Below are positions 8,994 through 18,023 of a stretch of 64,000 bases of DNA, piece after piece. Position numbers and translations under genes: made by a program. The stretch comes from JAVJSU01 sp040219275 (GTDB taxonomy: Bacteria > Chloroflexota > Anaerolineae > Aggregatilineales > Phototrophicaceae), in the NCBI GenBank assembly GCA_040219275.1, contig JAVJSU010000062.1:47185-111184 (forward strand), given 5' to 3'. Below the pieces are notes generated by a model. It was not told the origin of the DNA. It did no database searches and saw only the letters and a list, made by a program, of their open reading frames with translations. Each line of letters starts with the position of its first letter. The stretch's first letter is position 1.

Positions 8994-9728
8994 TCATTGC
9001 TTTTTATCTGGCTCACGCGCAATTTCCCACATATGCTCGAATTGCTTCTCCCAATATTCGAGCCAATACACCGATTGGACACGGTGAATCTCAACGTGCA
9101 TCCGGTCACTGATCGACTCGCTATTAAATCCGAGCAATTCCACAATCGCCCGCCCATCGCGCCCGTCAGGGTCAACAATCACGAGGCTAAATCCCGGACT
9201 ATAGGGCATATAACGATACTCAACATTCAGATTCCGGCGCTTCATCCCGTCAAGGATGCTGACGGAACGCTCAATATCACTAAGGAGCAAATGGCTCATC
9301 GTTTCGTCAAGTTGCTCGTGTAGGTGTTCAACGCTATGGGTAATGGTCGGGTCTTGAATCAGCACGCGCATCTTCCCACGCTTGAGGATTTCCCGCTCAA
9401 TATCCGGCGAATTGCTCATCACATTCACAGCTGAAGGTGCATACACCAGCAATTCCCGCCCACCGGCGATAAATTCACGGAAGGCGCTAAAACTCTGACG
9501 ATCTCGCAGAACGCTATCGAGATCAACCTGTGTGGACTCTGGCGCAGTCGTCTTTAAAACTAACAGGGCGATCCCTGCTAATAACGCCGCCATTTGCAGG
9601 TCGAGTGGAACAACATCCTCCACGACGCTCAACAGGGCAACGACCACTGCGATCATCGTGATGACATACGAATCGAGGTTACGTCCGGCGACAATATCAG
9701 CAGATATACGCTTCAAAAAACGAATCAT
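8994..9728 (-). CDS. membrane-anchored protein of unknown function
   Basis: 244 aa. Two hydrophobic segments near the N-terminus (about 22-40 and 44-62) anchor it. The remaining 180 residues are soluble and contain RELLVYAPSAVNVMS, MRVLIQDP, LNVEYRYMPYSPGFSLVIVDPDGRDG. This strand order, with a predicted exposed D-P turn, resembles phospholipase D-like or effector domains found next to membrane anchors, but no HKD motif is present, so catalysis of that kind is not supported. It converges with the kinase gene. I do not recognise the family. Confidence 0.65.
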   Translation of the reverse strand: MIRFLKRISADIVAGRNLDSYVITMIAVVVALLSVVEDVVPLDLQMAALLAGIALLVLKTTAPESTQVDLDSVLRDRQSFSAFREFIAGGRELLVYAPSAVNVMSNSPDIEREILKRGKMRVLIQDPTITHSVEHLHEQLDETMSHLLLSDIERSVSILDGMKRRNLNVEYRYMPYSPGFSLVIVDPDGRDGRAIVELLGFNSESISDRMHVEIHRVQSVYWLEYWEKQFEHMWEIAREPDKKQ

Positions 9729-9968
9729 AGGGTTTTCCGTGTGTTATGATGTCTCATCGTAGATAAAATGGTGCGTCAACATATCCACAAGATAGCCTGA
9801 AAAGCGTAAGCAGGCAACTCTATCGTGGACATGTGTTGATCTCAGCACAGTTTCACACTGTCGCCTTTCACCGAATCACGACAAATTGCTGACAATCCTC
9901 CACCCGCTGATTCCATAACGATGCGGGATTCAATGCTAGAATGAGAACGTTATAACTGTTAGGGTTAG

Positions 9969-11153
9969 ATGGATTATTGGTATATGGTGATGCAAGACAA
10001 GCCCACAACTGCATGGGGCATTGTACGTGGATGGTCACAGTCGGCGGTGATGACCCGACTTTTAGTGTATGGCATGGCGGGAATAAGCGCTCTAAGTATG
10101 CTGTTGATGATTCCGGCGCTGGTCATCGGGCAATGGTTGCCGGAAGGTCCGAAAATTGCCTATATGTCCGCAGATAATTTTTCCGGCTGGTATAACTGGA
10201 ACATATATTTGCTGGATGTTGATCGTCGCCTGTCGCAACCGGTGACGAACGGCACACAATACGAACGCTACCCCTCATGGTCGCCGGATGGGCGTTACCT
10301 TATCTATCATGCCAATCAGCGTGGTAGTTATGATCTGTATTCGATTGACCTGATTAATGGCGTGCCGCCGCTTGAGCGCACTCAAATTTTATCGCCAAAC
10401 GAATTTCCGCCAACAAACAACTTTCCCGACCAAAATTTCAGCGATACACCATTCGATGCGGAAGAATCCCCACTGGAACCGTTAAACGACGACATCGACA
10501 ACGGACGGCGTATGTTCCCTCTGTCGGAAATTTCGCAAGCCTATAACGAAGCGATGCCTCAATGGTCACCGGATGGGCGCTATATCGCCTATCACGCCAA
10601 TAATGGACGCGGGATTTACAACATCTTTTTGACGGATCGTGATGGCGTAGATGTGACACAGGTCACCTATAGCGAAACGGGCAATGCAATCCGGTTGATG
10701 TGGTCGCCGGATGGAAAACGTGCAGTGTATACCGTAGAAAATCCGGTGGGTGGAATGAACCTCTATATCGCTAACGTAGAAGAATTGCTGACAGGTAGTT
10801 TCAGCAATCCGTATCCTGGCACGCCCATCACAGAAGAAAATTATGACGAGAATTGGTTCCCTGCATGGTCACCGGATGGCGAGCAAATCGTCTTCGTGTC
10901 TGTTCGCACGGGTGATCAGGATTTGTATGTGATCGACGCTACAGGCGGTACGGCGACTAACATCACGGGCACACTCGCCGTTGAAGAAACCCAACCCGTG
11001 TGGACACCGGATGGGCGTATCCTGTTTTCGTCAAATCGCTATGGCAGTTATGATCTGTATATCATGGATGCAGACGGGAGCAACCTCACGCGCCTGACAT
11101 TTGACAATAACGCGTCAGAAGAAGCCCCTGCATGGCAACCACAACCCAATTAG
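9969..11153 (+). CDS. TolB/PD40 beta-propeller protein with N-terminal anchor
   Basis: 394 aa. One hydrophobic segment at about 33-54 is preceded by a cytoplasmic-looking stretch, so the protein is likely anchored with the propeller outside. Blades are clear: YPSWSPDGRYLIYHAN, MPQWSPDGRYIAYHAN, RLMWSPDGKRAVYTVE, FPAWSPDGEQIVFVS, QPVWTPDGRILFSSN, APAWQPQPN. The repeated signature xWSPDGxxIxF...IYxxDxDG is that of TolB-like propellers. There is no catalytic domain. The ATG at 9969 has only a weak ribosome site (TTAGGGTTAG), and a start at 9990 is possible. Confidence 0.8.
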   Translation: MDYWYMVMQDKPTTAWGIVRGWSQSAVMTRLLVYGMAGISALSMLLMIPALVIGQWLPEGPKIAYMSADNFSGWYNWNIYLLDVDRRLSQPVTNGTQYERYPSWSPDGRYLIYHANQRGSYDLYSIDLINGVPPLERTQILSPNEFPPTNNFPDQNFSDTPFDAEESPLEPLNDDIDNGRRMFPLSEISQAYNEAMPQWSPDGRYIAYHANNGRGIYNIFLTDRDGVDVTQVTYSETGNAIRLMWSPDGKRAVYTVENPVGGMNLYIANVEELLTGSFSNPYPGTPITEENYDENWFPAWSPDGEQIVFVSVRTGDQDLYVIDATGGTATNITGTLAVEETQPVWTPDGRILFSSNRYGSYDLYIMDADGSNLTRLTFDNNASEEAPAWQPQPN

Positions 11154-11159
11154 AGGGTG

Positions 11160-11246
11160 AGTGTCCCCCCTCTAAATCTCCCCCCACTGCGTAAGGGGAG
11201 ACTTGTTCCCCTTCATTGCGAAGCGGGGAAGGGGCTAGGGGATGGG
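11160..11246. repeat. dispersed C/G-tract palindromic repeat
   Basis: This is a CCCCCCTCTAAATCTCCCCC stretch followed by AAGGGGAGACTTGTTCCCCTT and GAAGCGGGGAAGGGGCTAGGGG. Short inverted repeats (AAGGGGA / TCCCCTT) can form a hairpin. It is of the same general type as the C/G-rich palindrome at 8908-8946 and lies between convergent genes. Confidence 0.5.
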
Positions 11247-11294
11247 AAAACGCCGTAACCTAATAAAAAGCTATTTCACCCGTAACAAACAGCG

Positions 11295-11600
11295 TTAATC
11301 GTCGTCCTGTAGTGGGGGCAGAGGGTAACCTTGTGGGCTGAGTTCATCGAGCTTCTTCTCGATCAAGGACTCGACCTCACCGGGTTCTGCATGACGCTTT
11401 AATTGCTTTTTGGAATAGAGTAAATCGCCGTTGACGGTGACTTCATAAGCGCCACCTTTGCTTGGAATCAAGCGTAACGAGCGAATAAACACTTCGAGTT
11501 CACGTTTCTTGAGCAGGTTGTCCGTCAAACTGACGGCACGGGGTCCGTAATTTCAAGACGCGCAGTATTCAATCGTAATATCCATTGCACCAAGTTGCAT
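11295..11600 (-). CDS. Rdx/SelW-like selenoprotein with in-frame UGA (Sec16)
   Basis: The minus-strand frame starts at ATG 11600, with GGAGG at 11614-11610 (9-nt spacing). It reads MQLGAMDITIEYCAS, then UGA (11555-11553), then NYGPRAVSLTDNLLKKRE and on to the stop at 11295, 101 aa in total. C-x-x-U followed by NYGPRA is the redox site of the Rdx family (SelW/SelT/SelH-type thioredoxin-like proteins), and the rest (FIRSLRLIPSKGGAYEVTVNGDLLYSKK) is the normal continuation. A hairpin 22 nt after the UGA fits a bacterial SECIS element. Ordinary gene calling would start it at TTG 11528 and lose the active site. The role is presumably thiol redox chemistry. The alternative is a UGA nonsense mutation, but the conserved context on both sides argues against decay. 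Confidence 0.85.
11522..11555 (-). promoter_or_regulatory. putative bacterial SECIS element
   Basis: Downstream of the UGA on the minus strand, 16 nt of spacer lead to a perfect 6-bp stem CCGUCA / UGACGG with apical loop GUU (hairpin 11536-11522). The loop begins with G and starts 23 nt after the UGA, within the spacing and loop-G pattern known for SelB-binding bacterial SECIS hairpins. The stem lies inside the coding sequence for V-S-L-T-D. Confidence 0.7.
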
Positions 11601-11779
11601 CGGATGTTGCCTCCCTAGATATTATTTTGGCGAAGATGGTCTTGCATCACCATGACGCAAAACTGTGTTTACTATACCGATTTTCGCGGGTATTATCCAC
11701 ATTCTTGTTTGCGTATCCACCGCAATCGCATCAAACAAACTAATTGCATAAAGCGACTTCTTAGCCGAATAGTTGGCGC

Positions 11780-12790
11780 TTATTCCGTTTCTTCGAGCAC
11801 GGTGGGTCGCCAGACGGGAAACAAATCGTCCGCCTCGCTATCTGTAATTTGGCGCACATTGCTTCCGTCGGCATCGCGCACATAAATATTGAAGATGCCA
11901 TCTTCGTTGGACATATACACAATTTCGCTCCCATCTGCGGAATACAGCAACCAGCCGACAAATGTTTCCTCACCGAGCGGGCGCTGATTCCCGCCATCAG
12001 CATCCATGATATAGAGTTCAAGCCCGTCTTCTAACGGGGTGTTACGCTCCGTGACGAACAGAATTTGCGTGCCATCTTCAGACCACGCAGGACGGGTATC
12101 ATCACCTTCGGCATCGGTCAATTTCACGACATCTGTGCCGTCCGCATTCATGACATAAATTTCTTCACCACCGTCGCGATCTGACGAAAAGGCGATTTGA
12201 CTGCCATCCGGTGACCATGTCATAAACCAATCACGCGGTCCGTTTAAGCCATCTTGTGTGAGGCGTGTACGGTTCTCAAATTCATTGTTGACCATCGTAT
12301 ATAGTTCAAGGTTGAGATCACGCAGGGATGCCCACAGCACAGTTTCGCCATCAGGCGACCACATCGGGTCCCAATCAACACGCCCACTGCTGACGGTCGC
12401 CAATATTGCCTGCGCGACTGTCAACGTGTCCAGCGCAGTGCCATCCGGCATAACCTGCCCCGCGCCCAATTCGCCATCACGGTTGGTCAGGAAGTTAATC
12501 ATGTCACTGCTAAACGCCCAACTAGGGAAATAATCGGCATCGCCCTGTTCGCCTGCCGGTGCGGTTAAGTTGGTTGTCGTTCCGTCGGCATCAATCAGAT
12601 AGATGTCCCAATTGCCTTCCACATCGGACATGTAAGCGATTTCCCCACTCGGCGCACCCAACGGAATCGGGTCTTGATTTAAACTATCCAGCACAAAATA
12701 GACCCCAGCCGCGACGATAATCACAATGACCCCAATCACGCCGGCAATAATTCGCAGTCGCCCGCGTTTATTTGCACTCTCTACCATCAT
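11780..12790 (-). CDS. TolB/PD40 beta-propeller protein with N-terminal anchor
   Basis: 336 aa. Basic N-terminus, then one hydrophobic segment (about 12-33), then blades: GEIAYMSDVEGNWDIYLIDADG, WDPMWSPDGETVLWAS, WFMTWSPDGSQIAFSSDRDG, RPAWSEDGTQILFVTE and FVGWLLYSADGSEIVYMS. It is a secreted or anchored six-bladed TolB-like propeller without an enzyme domain. The start at 12790 has AAGGA five nucleotides upstream. Function unknown; it is a paralogue of the genes at 9969 and 4527. Confidence 0.8.
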   Translation of the reverse strand: MMVESANKRGRLRIIAGVIGVIVIIVAAGVYFVLDSLNQDPIPLGAPSGEIAYMSDVEGNWDIYLIDADGTTTNLTAPAGEQGDADYFPSWAFSSDMINFLTNRDGELGAGQVMPDGTALDTLTVAQAILATVSSGRVDWDPMWSPDGETVLWASLRDLNLELYTMVNNEFENRTRLTQDGLNGPRDWFMTWSPDGSQIAFSSDRDGGEEIYVMNADGTDVVKLTDAEGDDTRPAWSEDGTQILFVTERNTPLEDGLELYIMDADGGNQRPLGEETFVGWLLYSADGSEIVYMSNEDGIFNIYVRDADGSNVRQITDSEADDLFPVWRPTVLEETE

Positions 12791-12951
12791 TCAGTTCCTT
12801 TCCAGTAAACGCATATACGAAAGTCTAATTTTTGATGTTTGTGTGAAGTGCTCTATTGTAGCGGTTATTGGGGCGTTTTGGTGTAATTGAGAGATGTAAT
12901 CTGCTGGGATAATCGCACTAAACCATCTCATGATAGAGTCACCCATGAAAG

Positions 12952-12993
12952 CGTAAAACACAGCCCGCTGTGCACGGCAAGCTGTGTTTCACG
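12952..12993. repeat. long imperfect hairpin
   Basis: CGTAAAACACAGC at 12952-12964 pairs with GCTGTGTTTCACG at 12981-12993 with one mismatch; the loop is 16 nt. No T-run follows on either strand, so it is not a classical terminator. It lies between two minus-strand genes. Confidence 0.55.
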
Positions 12994-13077
12994 CTGTCTG
13001 GAGAGAGACATTCAGGTGAGCGGAGGTAAACCCCTGAAATTATGTTCGCTCACCGGGGTTCGCTTAGTTCGTTACGC

Positions 13078-14502
13078 TTACCCGCATGATCCCTCAGTGG
13101 TGACATGCTCTTCACTCGCGCTTACCCAACCGTTTTCGTCACCGAAGATGACATTGAAACGATCACCTGTACGATTGATTGCCTCTACTGTGAAATCGTA
13201 GGGGATCATCGTCAGGACTGCCGACGTTGGGTCGGAGGTCGCACGGAAGTTCAGAATGTCGAGCGGGGTCACACGGCAGTTCGTCAATGTTGTGACGGCA
13301 CTGTTATTGGATGCGGCAGGTGCGCTTGCTGGTACACCGTTGTTGCCGCCGGATTGGTCAATATAATTGCTCAGGCGCAGATTGGACATATTGAAGCCGG
13401 TGAAGACCATTTCACGGACATCGCCACCTGCATCCGGTCCAATGTTGATCTGGAATTCGCCACTGCTCAAAATATAGAAGTGAACGGCGCAATGTACGCT
13501 ACTGGCAACCAGCGTATTCGACGCGGGATTTGCCGGGAAGCCTGCAATGGTGGAGGCATCAACGCGGAAGCTGAAGAAGCCCTGTGCGTTGCTGTTGACG
13601 CAGTAGATGTTAATCCCGTCACTGATGTCATAGACTGCGGCGATTAAATCACCGTGATTGGCGTTCATACGCCCATCAGTGGGGATCGCAGAGCCACCGC
13701 CAACCGGTGCGAGTGGTGCGGGGCAACCATCAGGTGCAACACCGGGGACGAGCGGGCAAGCATCACCAATATCGCTGAAGCCATCACCGTCTGCATCAGG
13801 CGGGGGAACGGCGGGGCAACCGTTAGGCGCAACACCGAATGTATTGATACATGCGTCGTTGAGATCATCAAAGCCATCACCATCAGTATCCGGTGTGGCG
13901 ACAGGTGTGATAATTACATAATTAATCTTGGTGTTGTTACCGCCGATGGCATCAATGGACAGACGACCATCCGTGACGGGTACGGTGACTGTATTCGCAA
14001 AGTATTCCTGTGCGGCTGTCGCCTGAAAGTTGTTGATAGCATTCACACCTTCAACATTGATCGTGTGCTGGCTATCATAAATACCACCAAAACCAGCCTC
14101 ATCGCCAACACTGACTTCTACTTGATAAGTGCCTTGCGCGACTGCATATTCCCAGCCAGCCAATGGTCCGGTGGTAAATTGCATATGAATGAGGGTATCT
14201 TGCCGTTGAGGTATACCGGCACGGTTACGATCACGCGCATAGAGGCTGACATCCACACCGACTGCACCGGCTGTATTCACTGTAGCTTGGGTTACCCAAC
14301 CAAATGTTTCGCCACCACCGCGTGCGCCATACGCCAGACCTGTGTCTGCGATATAGCCACCGGGAACGGGCGCACCGAGTAATTGAAAGTTAATGCTAAT
14401 CGGGGGTGCGGCTTTCGCACCTTGCGGCACGGAAAGTAATCCGAAGCCGAGTATTGCGACAGTTAAGACTGTCAGAATTAGTGAAAAACGTTTCGTGTTC
14501 AT
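13078..14502 (-). CDS. secreted protein: malectin-like domain, TSP3 calcium repeats, SH3-like C-terminus
   Basis: 474 aa. Signal peptide at 1-31 ends near KAAPPI. Residues 34-200 (INFQLLGAPVPGGYIADTG...RDTLIHMQ-like...GTYQVEVSVGD...VTDGRLSID) have the pattern of a malectin-like carbohydrate-binding domain. About 205-265 contain two thrombospondin type-3 calcium repeats (DTDGDGFDDLNDAC, DADGDGFSDIGDAC), each followed by GVAPxGCPA. A beta-rich region follows, and the last 70 residues (LDILNFRATSDPTSAVLTMIP...GWVSASEEHVTT) look like an SH3b-type fold. It is probably exported and attached or released to bind glycans; no enzyme motif is seen. GGAG precedes the ATG at good distance. Confidence 0.8.
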   Translation of the reverse strand: MNTKRFSLILTVLTVAILGFGLLSVPQGAKAAPPISINFQLLGAPVPGGYIADTGLAYGARGGGETFGWVTQATVNTAGAVGVDVSLYARDRNRAGIPQRQDTLIHMQFTTGPLAGWEYAVAQGTYQVEVSVGDEAGFGGIYDSQHTINVEGVNAINNFQATAAQEYFANTVTVPVTDGRLSIDAIGGNNTKINYVIITPVATPDTDGDGFDDLNDACINTFGVAPNGCPAVPPPDADGDGFSDIGDACPLVPGVAPDGCPAPLAPVGGGSAIPTDGRMNANHGDLIAAVYDISDGINIYCVNSNAQGFFSFRVDASTIAGFPANPASNTLVASSVHCAVHFYILSSGEFQINIGPDAGGDVREMVFTGFNMSNLRLSNYIDQSGGNNGVPASAPAASNNSAVTTLTNCRVTPLDILNFRATSDPTSAVLTMIPYDFTVEAINRTGDRFNVIFGDENGWVSASEEHVTTEGSCG

Positions 14503-14925
14503 GAATAGTCTCCAGATTTGTTCCTAAATTACTATAAGTTTTCTCCAGACGGATTAGCCGTTATTGTTAGGGACATTCACTTAAAGACGTTACGATTTTG
14601 TAGGTGCTTTGTTAAGTGGCTGTCACATTTAATAAGCGAACTAATCACATGCGTAAGATACAATGAAGAAGGGACTTCGTGGCGGTTTGCGATCCGTTTT
14701 TAGGAAGCTTTTGATAAATGATTTACGTTCTTTCGGTGCAAATTGCACAAACCGTTTGCAAATGGTTGATTTATGGTAAGACGTAAATAAAATCTGAATA
14801 AATTACGAATAATCGGACAATTATCATGCGATTGATAAAAAGAGAGCTTAACGACGTATTTTCTCGTGATGCGGTTCGGTGCTATAGTGGAAACGATGCC
14901 CTGATTTGATCGGAGAATAGTGCTT
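14503..14925. other. divergent intergenic region
   Basis: A/T-rich spacer between two genes transcribed away from each other, so it should hold both promoters. On the minus strand a TATAGT box lies at about 14530, upstream of the malectin-type gene; on the plus strand GCTATAGTGG lies at about 14881-14890, upstream of the Nudix gene. Neither has a good -35 match. No gene is seen. Confidence 0.45.
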
Positions 14926-15504
14926 ATGTCCCGCCGTGTTGAAATCCTCGAAGAAGACCCGATTTTTCAGGAACACATCTTCACCATCAAGCAAGCGCGT
15001 TTACGTCATGAAAAATTTGATGGCGAGATGAGCGAGGAAATCGTCCGCATGAGCTTTGAGCGCGGCGATAGTGTGGCGGCGGTGCTACATAATATAAAAG
15101 AAGACACGGTGCTATTTACTGAACAATTCCGCTATCCCACTGTCGCGGATGGCACAGGCTGGATGCTGGAATTACCGGCAGGCGTGGTCGAGACAGGCGA
15201 AGATCCTTACGAGACCATCAAACGCGAATTGATCGAAGAGATCGGTTATGAAGTCGGGTCATTGCGTCCCATCGGGCAATTTTACGTCAGTCCGGGTGGT
15301 ACATCGGAGCGCATCCATCTCTATTATGCGACGGTCACTGAGTCTCAACAGACGGGCGAGGGTGGCGGCGTGGTGCACGAGGGCGAGAATATCCGCCGTG
15401 TTGCCATTAAAGTCAGCGAGGCGTTGCTGAAAATTTCTACGGGCGAAATCTGTGACGCGAAAACGATCATCGGCTTACAATGGGTGCAAATTAATCGGCG
15501 CTAG
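14926..15504 (+). CDS. Nudix hydrolase, ADP-ribose pyrophosphatase type
   Basis: 192 aa from the ATG at 14926 (GGAG ten nucleotides upstream; GTG at 14920 is an alternative). The complete Nudix box is present: a Gly, five residues, Glu, seven residues, then RELIEEIGY, within about 87-110. The preceding FTEQFRYPTVADGTGWMLELPAGVVE is characteristic of ADP-ribose/NudF-like enzymes, which cleave ADP-ribose or related nucleoside diphosphates with Mg2+. It is monocistronic and converges with the GNAT gene. Confidence 0.9.
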   Translation: MSRRVEILEEDPIFQEHIFTIKQARLRHEKFDGEMSEEIVRMSFERGDSVAAVLHNIKEDTVLFTEQFRYPTVADGTGWMLELPAGVVETGEDPYETIKRELIEEIGYEVGSLRPIGQFYVSPGGTSERIHLYYATVTESQQTGEGGGVVHEGENIRRVAIKVSEALLKISTGEICDAKTIIGLQWVQINRR

Positions 15505-15535
15505 GGGCGTGTTCGCTCATCACTTTCACCTGCCC

Positions 15536-16480
15536 TTAAAGCACATCGCCGCCGATGACATCCCATGCGCGTAAATTTAATGCCTCAACAGAGAGGTCGT
15601 CGGCAAGTGGCTTGACTGTCAAATAATAAGGCGTGCGGAGATAGGGCAATATCCACCGACGTGCCGGAAACTCCTGATATAACGGCATCGTTGGTGAACC
15701 CAGCACATGGACGAAGCGAACTCTCGCGCCTGTGAGTGATGCACGCCACCGCGCCAATAATTCCGGCAGATCATCACCGTAAACATCCAGCAATGCCACA
15801 CCTGCCACCCCGAATACGCGCACTGGACGGTAAATCACCAACCCCCGAATCATCTCATCCTCTTGCCAGATGCCATAGTGATATTCACGAAAGGGATGGT
15901 CAGCATAGCGTTTCCGCAGATAGTCCGGGGATTTGGGGAATTGCCAGTGAGTCCGGCTGTGCGCGGATGACATATCACGGAATGGCACATCTGGAAATGA
16001 TGCCTGCAAAGTGAGGGGTGGCGCAGACTCACCCGCCACAAGAAACACGCTGGATTGCATCCGCCCGACGACCTGATAGCCGTAACTTTTGCTATGGCGA
16101 TCCACCTGCACGCCTTCCGCGTTAGAAAATCCCACGCCCAACATGCCGTTACAAGCACGCACCTGCTCATAAACTGGCGCGGAGACCTGCTTCACTAAGC
16201 CGCGCCCGCGATACTCAGGATGCACCGCCATGTTAATGCTCATGCCTGCCATGACCGTTCCCTGTGGCGTGCTGACCGGACGCATCATACAGGTGTATTG
16301 CGCGACTAATTTTTCGCCATCCCACGCGCCCCATGTGATGAGATCATATAAGCCGTTCAGCCATGAATACAGCTGGTGCATGTGTGCCGATTGCCGATCA
16401 AAACAGAGTGCCAGCAAGTCCGCCCATTGTGATTGATGATCCACCGTGACCGGCGCGATTCTGAGTTCTGTCCCTGTCAT
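15536..16480 (-). CDS. GNAT family N-acetyltransferase (Eis-like)
   Basis: 314 aa from ATG 16480, which follows GGGGGG-AACAC; the frame is open further upstream but lacks a ribosome site. The acetyl-CoA-binding region is MAVHPEYRGRGLVKQVSAPVYEQVRAC (about 90-115). The N-terminal GNAT half is followed by a second, degenerate half and a C-terminal SCP-like tail, the layout of Eis-type enhanced intracellular survival acetyltransferases. The reaction is transfer of acetyl from acetyl-CoA to an amine; the acceptor is unknown. Confidence 0.8.
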   Translation of the reverse strand: MTGTELRIAPVTVDHQSQWADLLALCFDRQSAHMHQLYSWLNGLYDLITWGAWDGEKLVAQYTCMMRPVSTPQGTVMAGMSINMAVHPEYRGRGLVKQVSAPVYEQVRACNGMLGVGFSNAEGVQVDRHSKSYGYQVVGRMQSSVFLVAGESAPPLTLQASFPDVPFRDMSSAHSRTHWQFPKSPDYLRKRYADHPFREYHYGIWQEDEMIRGLVIYRPVRVFGVAGVALLDVYGDDLPELLARWRASLTGARVRFVHVLGSPTMPLYQEFPARRWILPYLRTPYYLTVKPLADDLSVEALNLRAWDVIGGDVL

Positions 16481-16601
16481 GTGTTCCCCCCGCCGATGTT
16501 GTTCCCGTCGTGATGCTCTGACTATAGCAAATTCAGCGCGGAAAGAACTCCATGATTGGGCGTTCATTGCACTACGGCTGACCTATGCAACATGACGCAA
16601 C

Positions 16602-16630
16602 AAAAAAGCGACCGTTACGGGTCGCTTTTC
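16602..16630 (-). terminator. intrinsic terminator of the DUF427 gene
   Basis: GCGACC-CGTAA-CGGTCGC-type stem followed by a run of six U on the minus strand, 27 nt after the stop of the gene at 16657. Confidence 0.75.
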
Positions 16631-16656
16631 GTTCATTGCGCTATAAAAATTGTCGG

Positions 16657-16947
16657 CTAATCGGGGACGATGTTCACGCCTTTGATGTTGTAGAACGCGA
16701 CGTGATTCTCGATATTTTTGGCGGCGTTACTCGCTTTCGGATAATACCACGCGGCATCCTTGACTTCTTCACCGTCGATGATCAGCGAATAATAACTTGC
16801 CAAGCCCTTCCACGGGCAGACGGTGTGCGTGTTACTGTCGCTCAGGTATGCCATGTTGACGGTTTCCGGCGGGAAGTAATGATTACCCTCAATCACCTGT
16901 GTGCGCGGTGCATCGGCGAGAACGATTCCGTTATAAATTGCTTTCAT
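16657..16947 (-). CDS. DUF427 family protein
   Basis: 96 aa, the usual single-domain size. Family signatures are present: the start MKAIYNGIVLADAPRTQVIEGNHYFP, the Y(L)SxSxxxTxCPWKGxAxYY core (T41-Y53 region) and the ending AAWYYPKASNAAKNIENHVAFY. DUF427 is a compact beta-barrel fold of unknown biochemical role, often found as a stand-alone gene. It has its own terminator and no operon partner. Confidence 0.9.
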   Translation of the reverse strand: MKAIYNGIVLADAPRTQVIEGNHYFPPETVNMAYLSDSNTHTVCPWKGLASYYSLIIDGEEVKDAAWYYPKASNAAKNIENHVAFYNIKGVNIVPD

Positions 16948-17034
16948 AGTAAAATCCTACCTCTAAATCCTATACGACTTACTTTAATTTTAGACCCATT
17001 GTACTTTTGTTTTCTTACGGGAGTCTTGGCAAAT

Positions 17035-17829
17035 TTAATCTTTCTTACCAACGCTTGCGTCTTTTTCGGCATCTTTGAGCAACGGGCGGAGCAAGCTGTA
17101 ATAAATCGCCGCGCCGAGCATCCCGACAGCGATCAATGCCCAGATCAACGCCCAGATTGACGCGGGGAAAATAGGCGCAACATTCTGGCTAAAGGCGGCG
17201 GCATCGTTGCGTACCATGCCCTGTGCGCCACTGACATTCGGTGATTGCACGATGTACCATAAATCCAGCAAGGCGTTGAGTCCGGTCATCATCGCCAGCA
17301 CACTGAGCACCAGCAAATTCACATCCCGGCTGAGTTTCCACCCCATGCCGATCAGCGCCGCGCCACTGAGAATGCCAACTAGAAACGCCAGCGGTGCGCC
17401 GGATGAGCCTACGCCGCTATACATCAGCGTGAAGAAGATCAGCAATCCGCCCAGACCAAACGCCAGCGTGCGCGGTCTGCGGAAGGTGTTCGTCAGGTAG
17501 AAGAGTGCCGCGCCGAAAAATGCCGCGCCGATATAACCCGCAGGCAGAATCAGCGCCCGTGTTCCGCCCGCTGTCGTCGCCAAGCCGGAGCCATCCGAAT
17601 TGACCACGAACGAAATCACACGCCCGCCCGTGAGGAGTGCCATGAGGCTGTGTCCGGCTTCGTGGACATAAGTCACAAACAGGCGCAAAGGATAGACGAT
17701 AAAATCCAGCGCGGGGACGTTCCACAGCACATAGACCACTGCCAACCCGATCAGGTTGATCGTCAACATGCGCCGATAAGACAGTTGAGTCGGGGTTTCA
17801 TTGTCAGATTTACGTAACAGCATCATCAC
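17035..17829 (-). CDS. M50B-like metalloprotease family membrane protein
   Basis: 264 aa with about seven hydrophobic segments. The zinc motif HEAGH is at residues 56-60 (VHEAGHSLMALLTGG), at the edge of the second membrane segment as in M50-type site-2 proteases. The region after it (GRVISFVVNSDGSGLATTAGG) matches the M50B-like subgroup, in which proteolysis has not generally been shown. It could be an intramembrane protease or a membrane protein that has kept only the motif. Substrate unknown; monocistronic. Confidence 0.8.
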   Translation of the reverse strand: MMMLLRKSDNETPTQLSYRRMLTINLIGLAVVYVLWNVPALDFIVYPLRLFVTYVHEAGHSLMALLTGGRVISFVVNSDGSGLATTAGGTRALILPAGYIGAAFFGAALFYLTNTFRRPRTLAFGLGGLLIFFTLMYSGVGSSGAPLAFLVGILSGAALIGMGWKLSRDVNLLVLSVLAMMTGLNALLDLWYIVQSPNVSGAQGMVRNDAAAFSQNVAPIFPASIWALIWALIAVGMLGAAIYYSLLRPLLKDAEKDASVGKKD

Positions 17830-18023
17830 CTCGCGCAGTGAATGTTCATTTTGATGTAGTTTACCCTGAGCGTGCCTCTGCTGAAAGCCAGCCCTTCAAA
17901 CCAACACACGCCCTGCATTGTATACGTGCGCGGGATTGCTTGCGTTGCAGGCGGGGATTGTGGCAATTAGCGCCTATCGCCCATAATATAAATGAGCGAT
18001 GTACTACAAGCGGAGAAAAATCC

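Noticed and set aside
11553..11555. Reading the UGA as an ordinary frameshift or nonsense decay of the Rdx gene.
   Set aside because: Both flanks are intact, the UGA is at the exact redox position, and a SECIS-like hairpin follows; selenocysteine is the better explanation.
13105..14382. Plus-strand frames opposite the malectin/TSP3 gene.
   Set aside because: Shadow frames of a protein with clear signal peptide and domains on the other strand.
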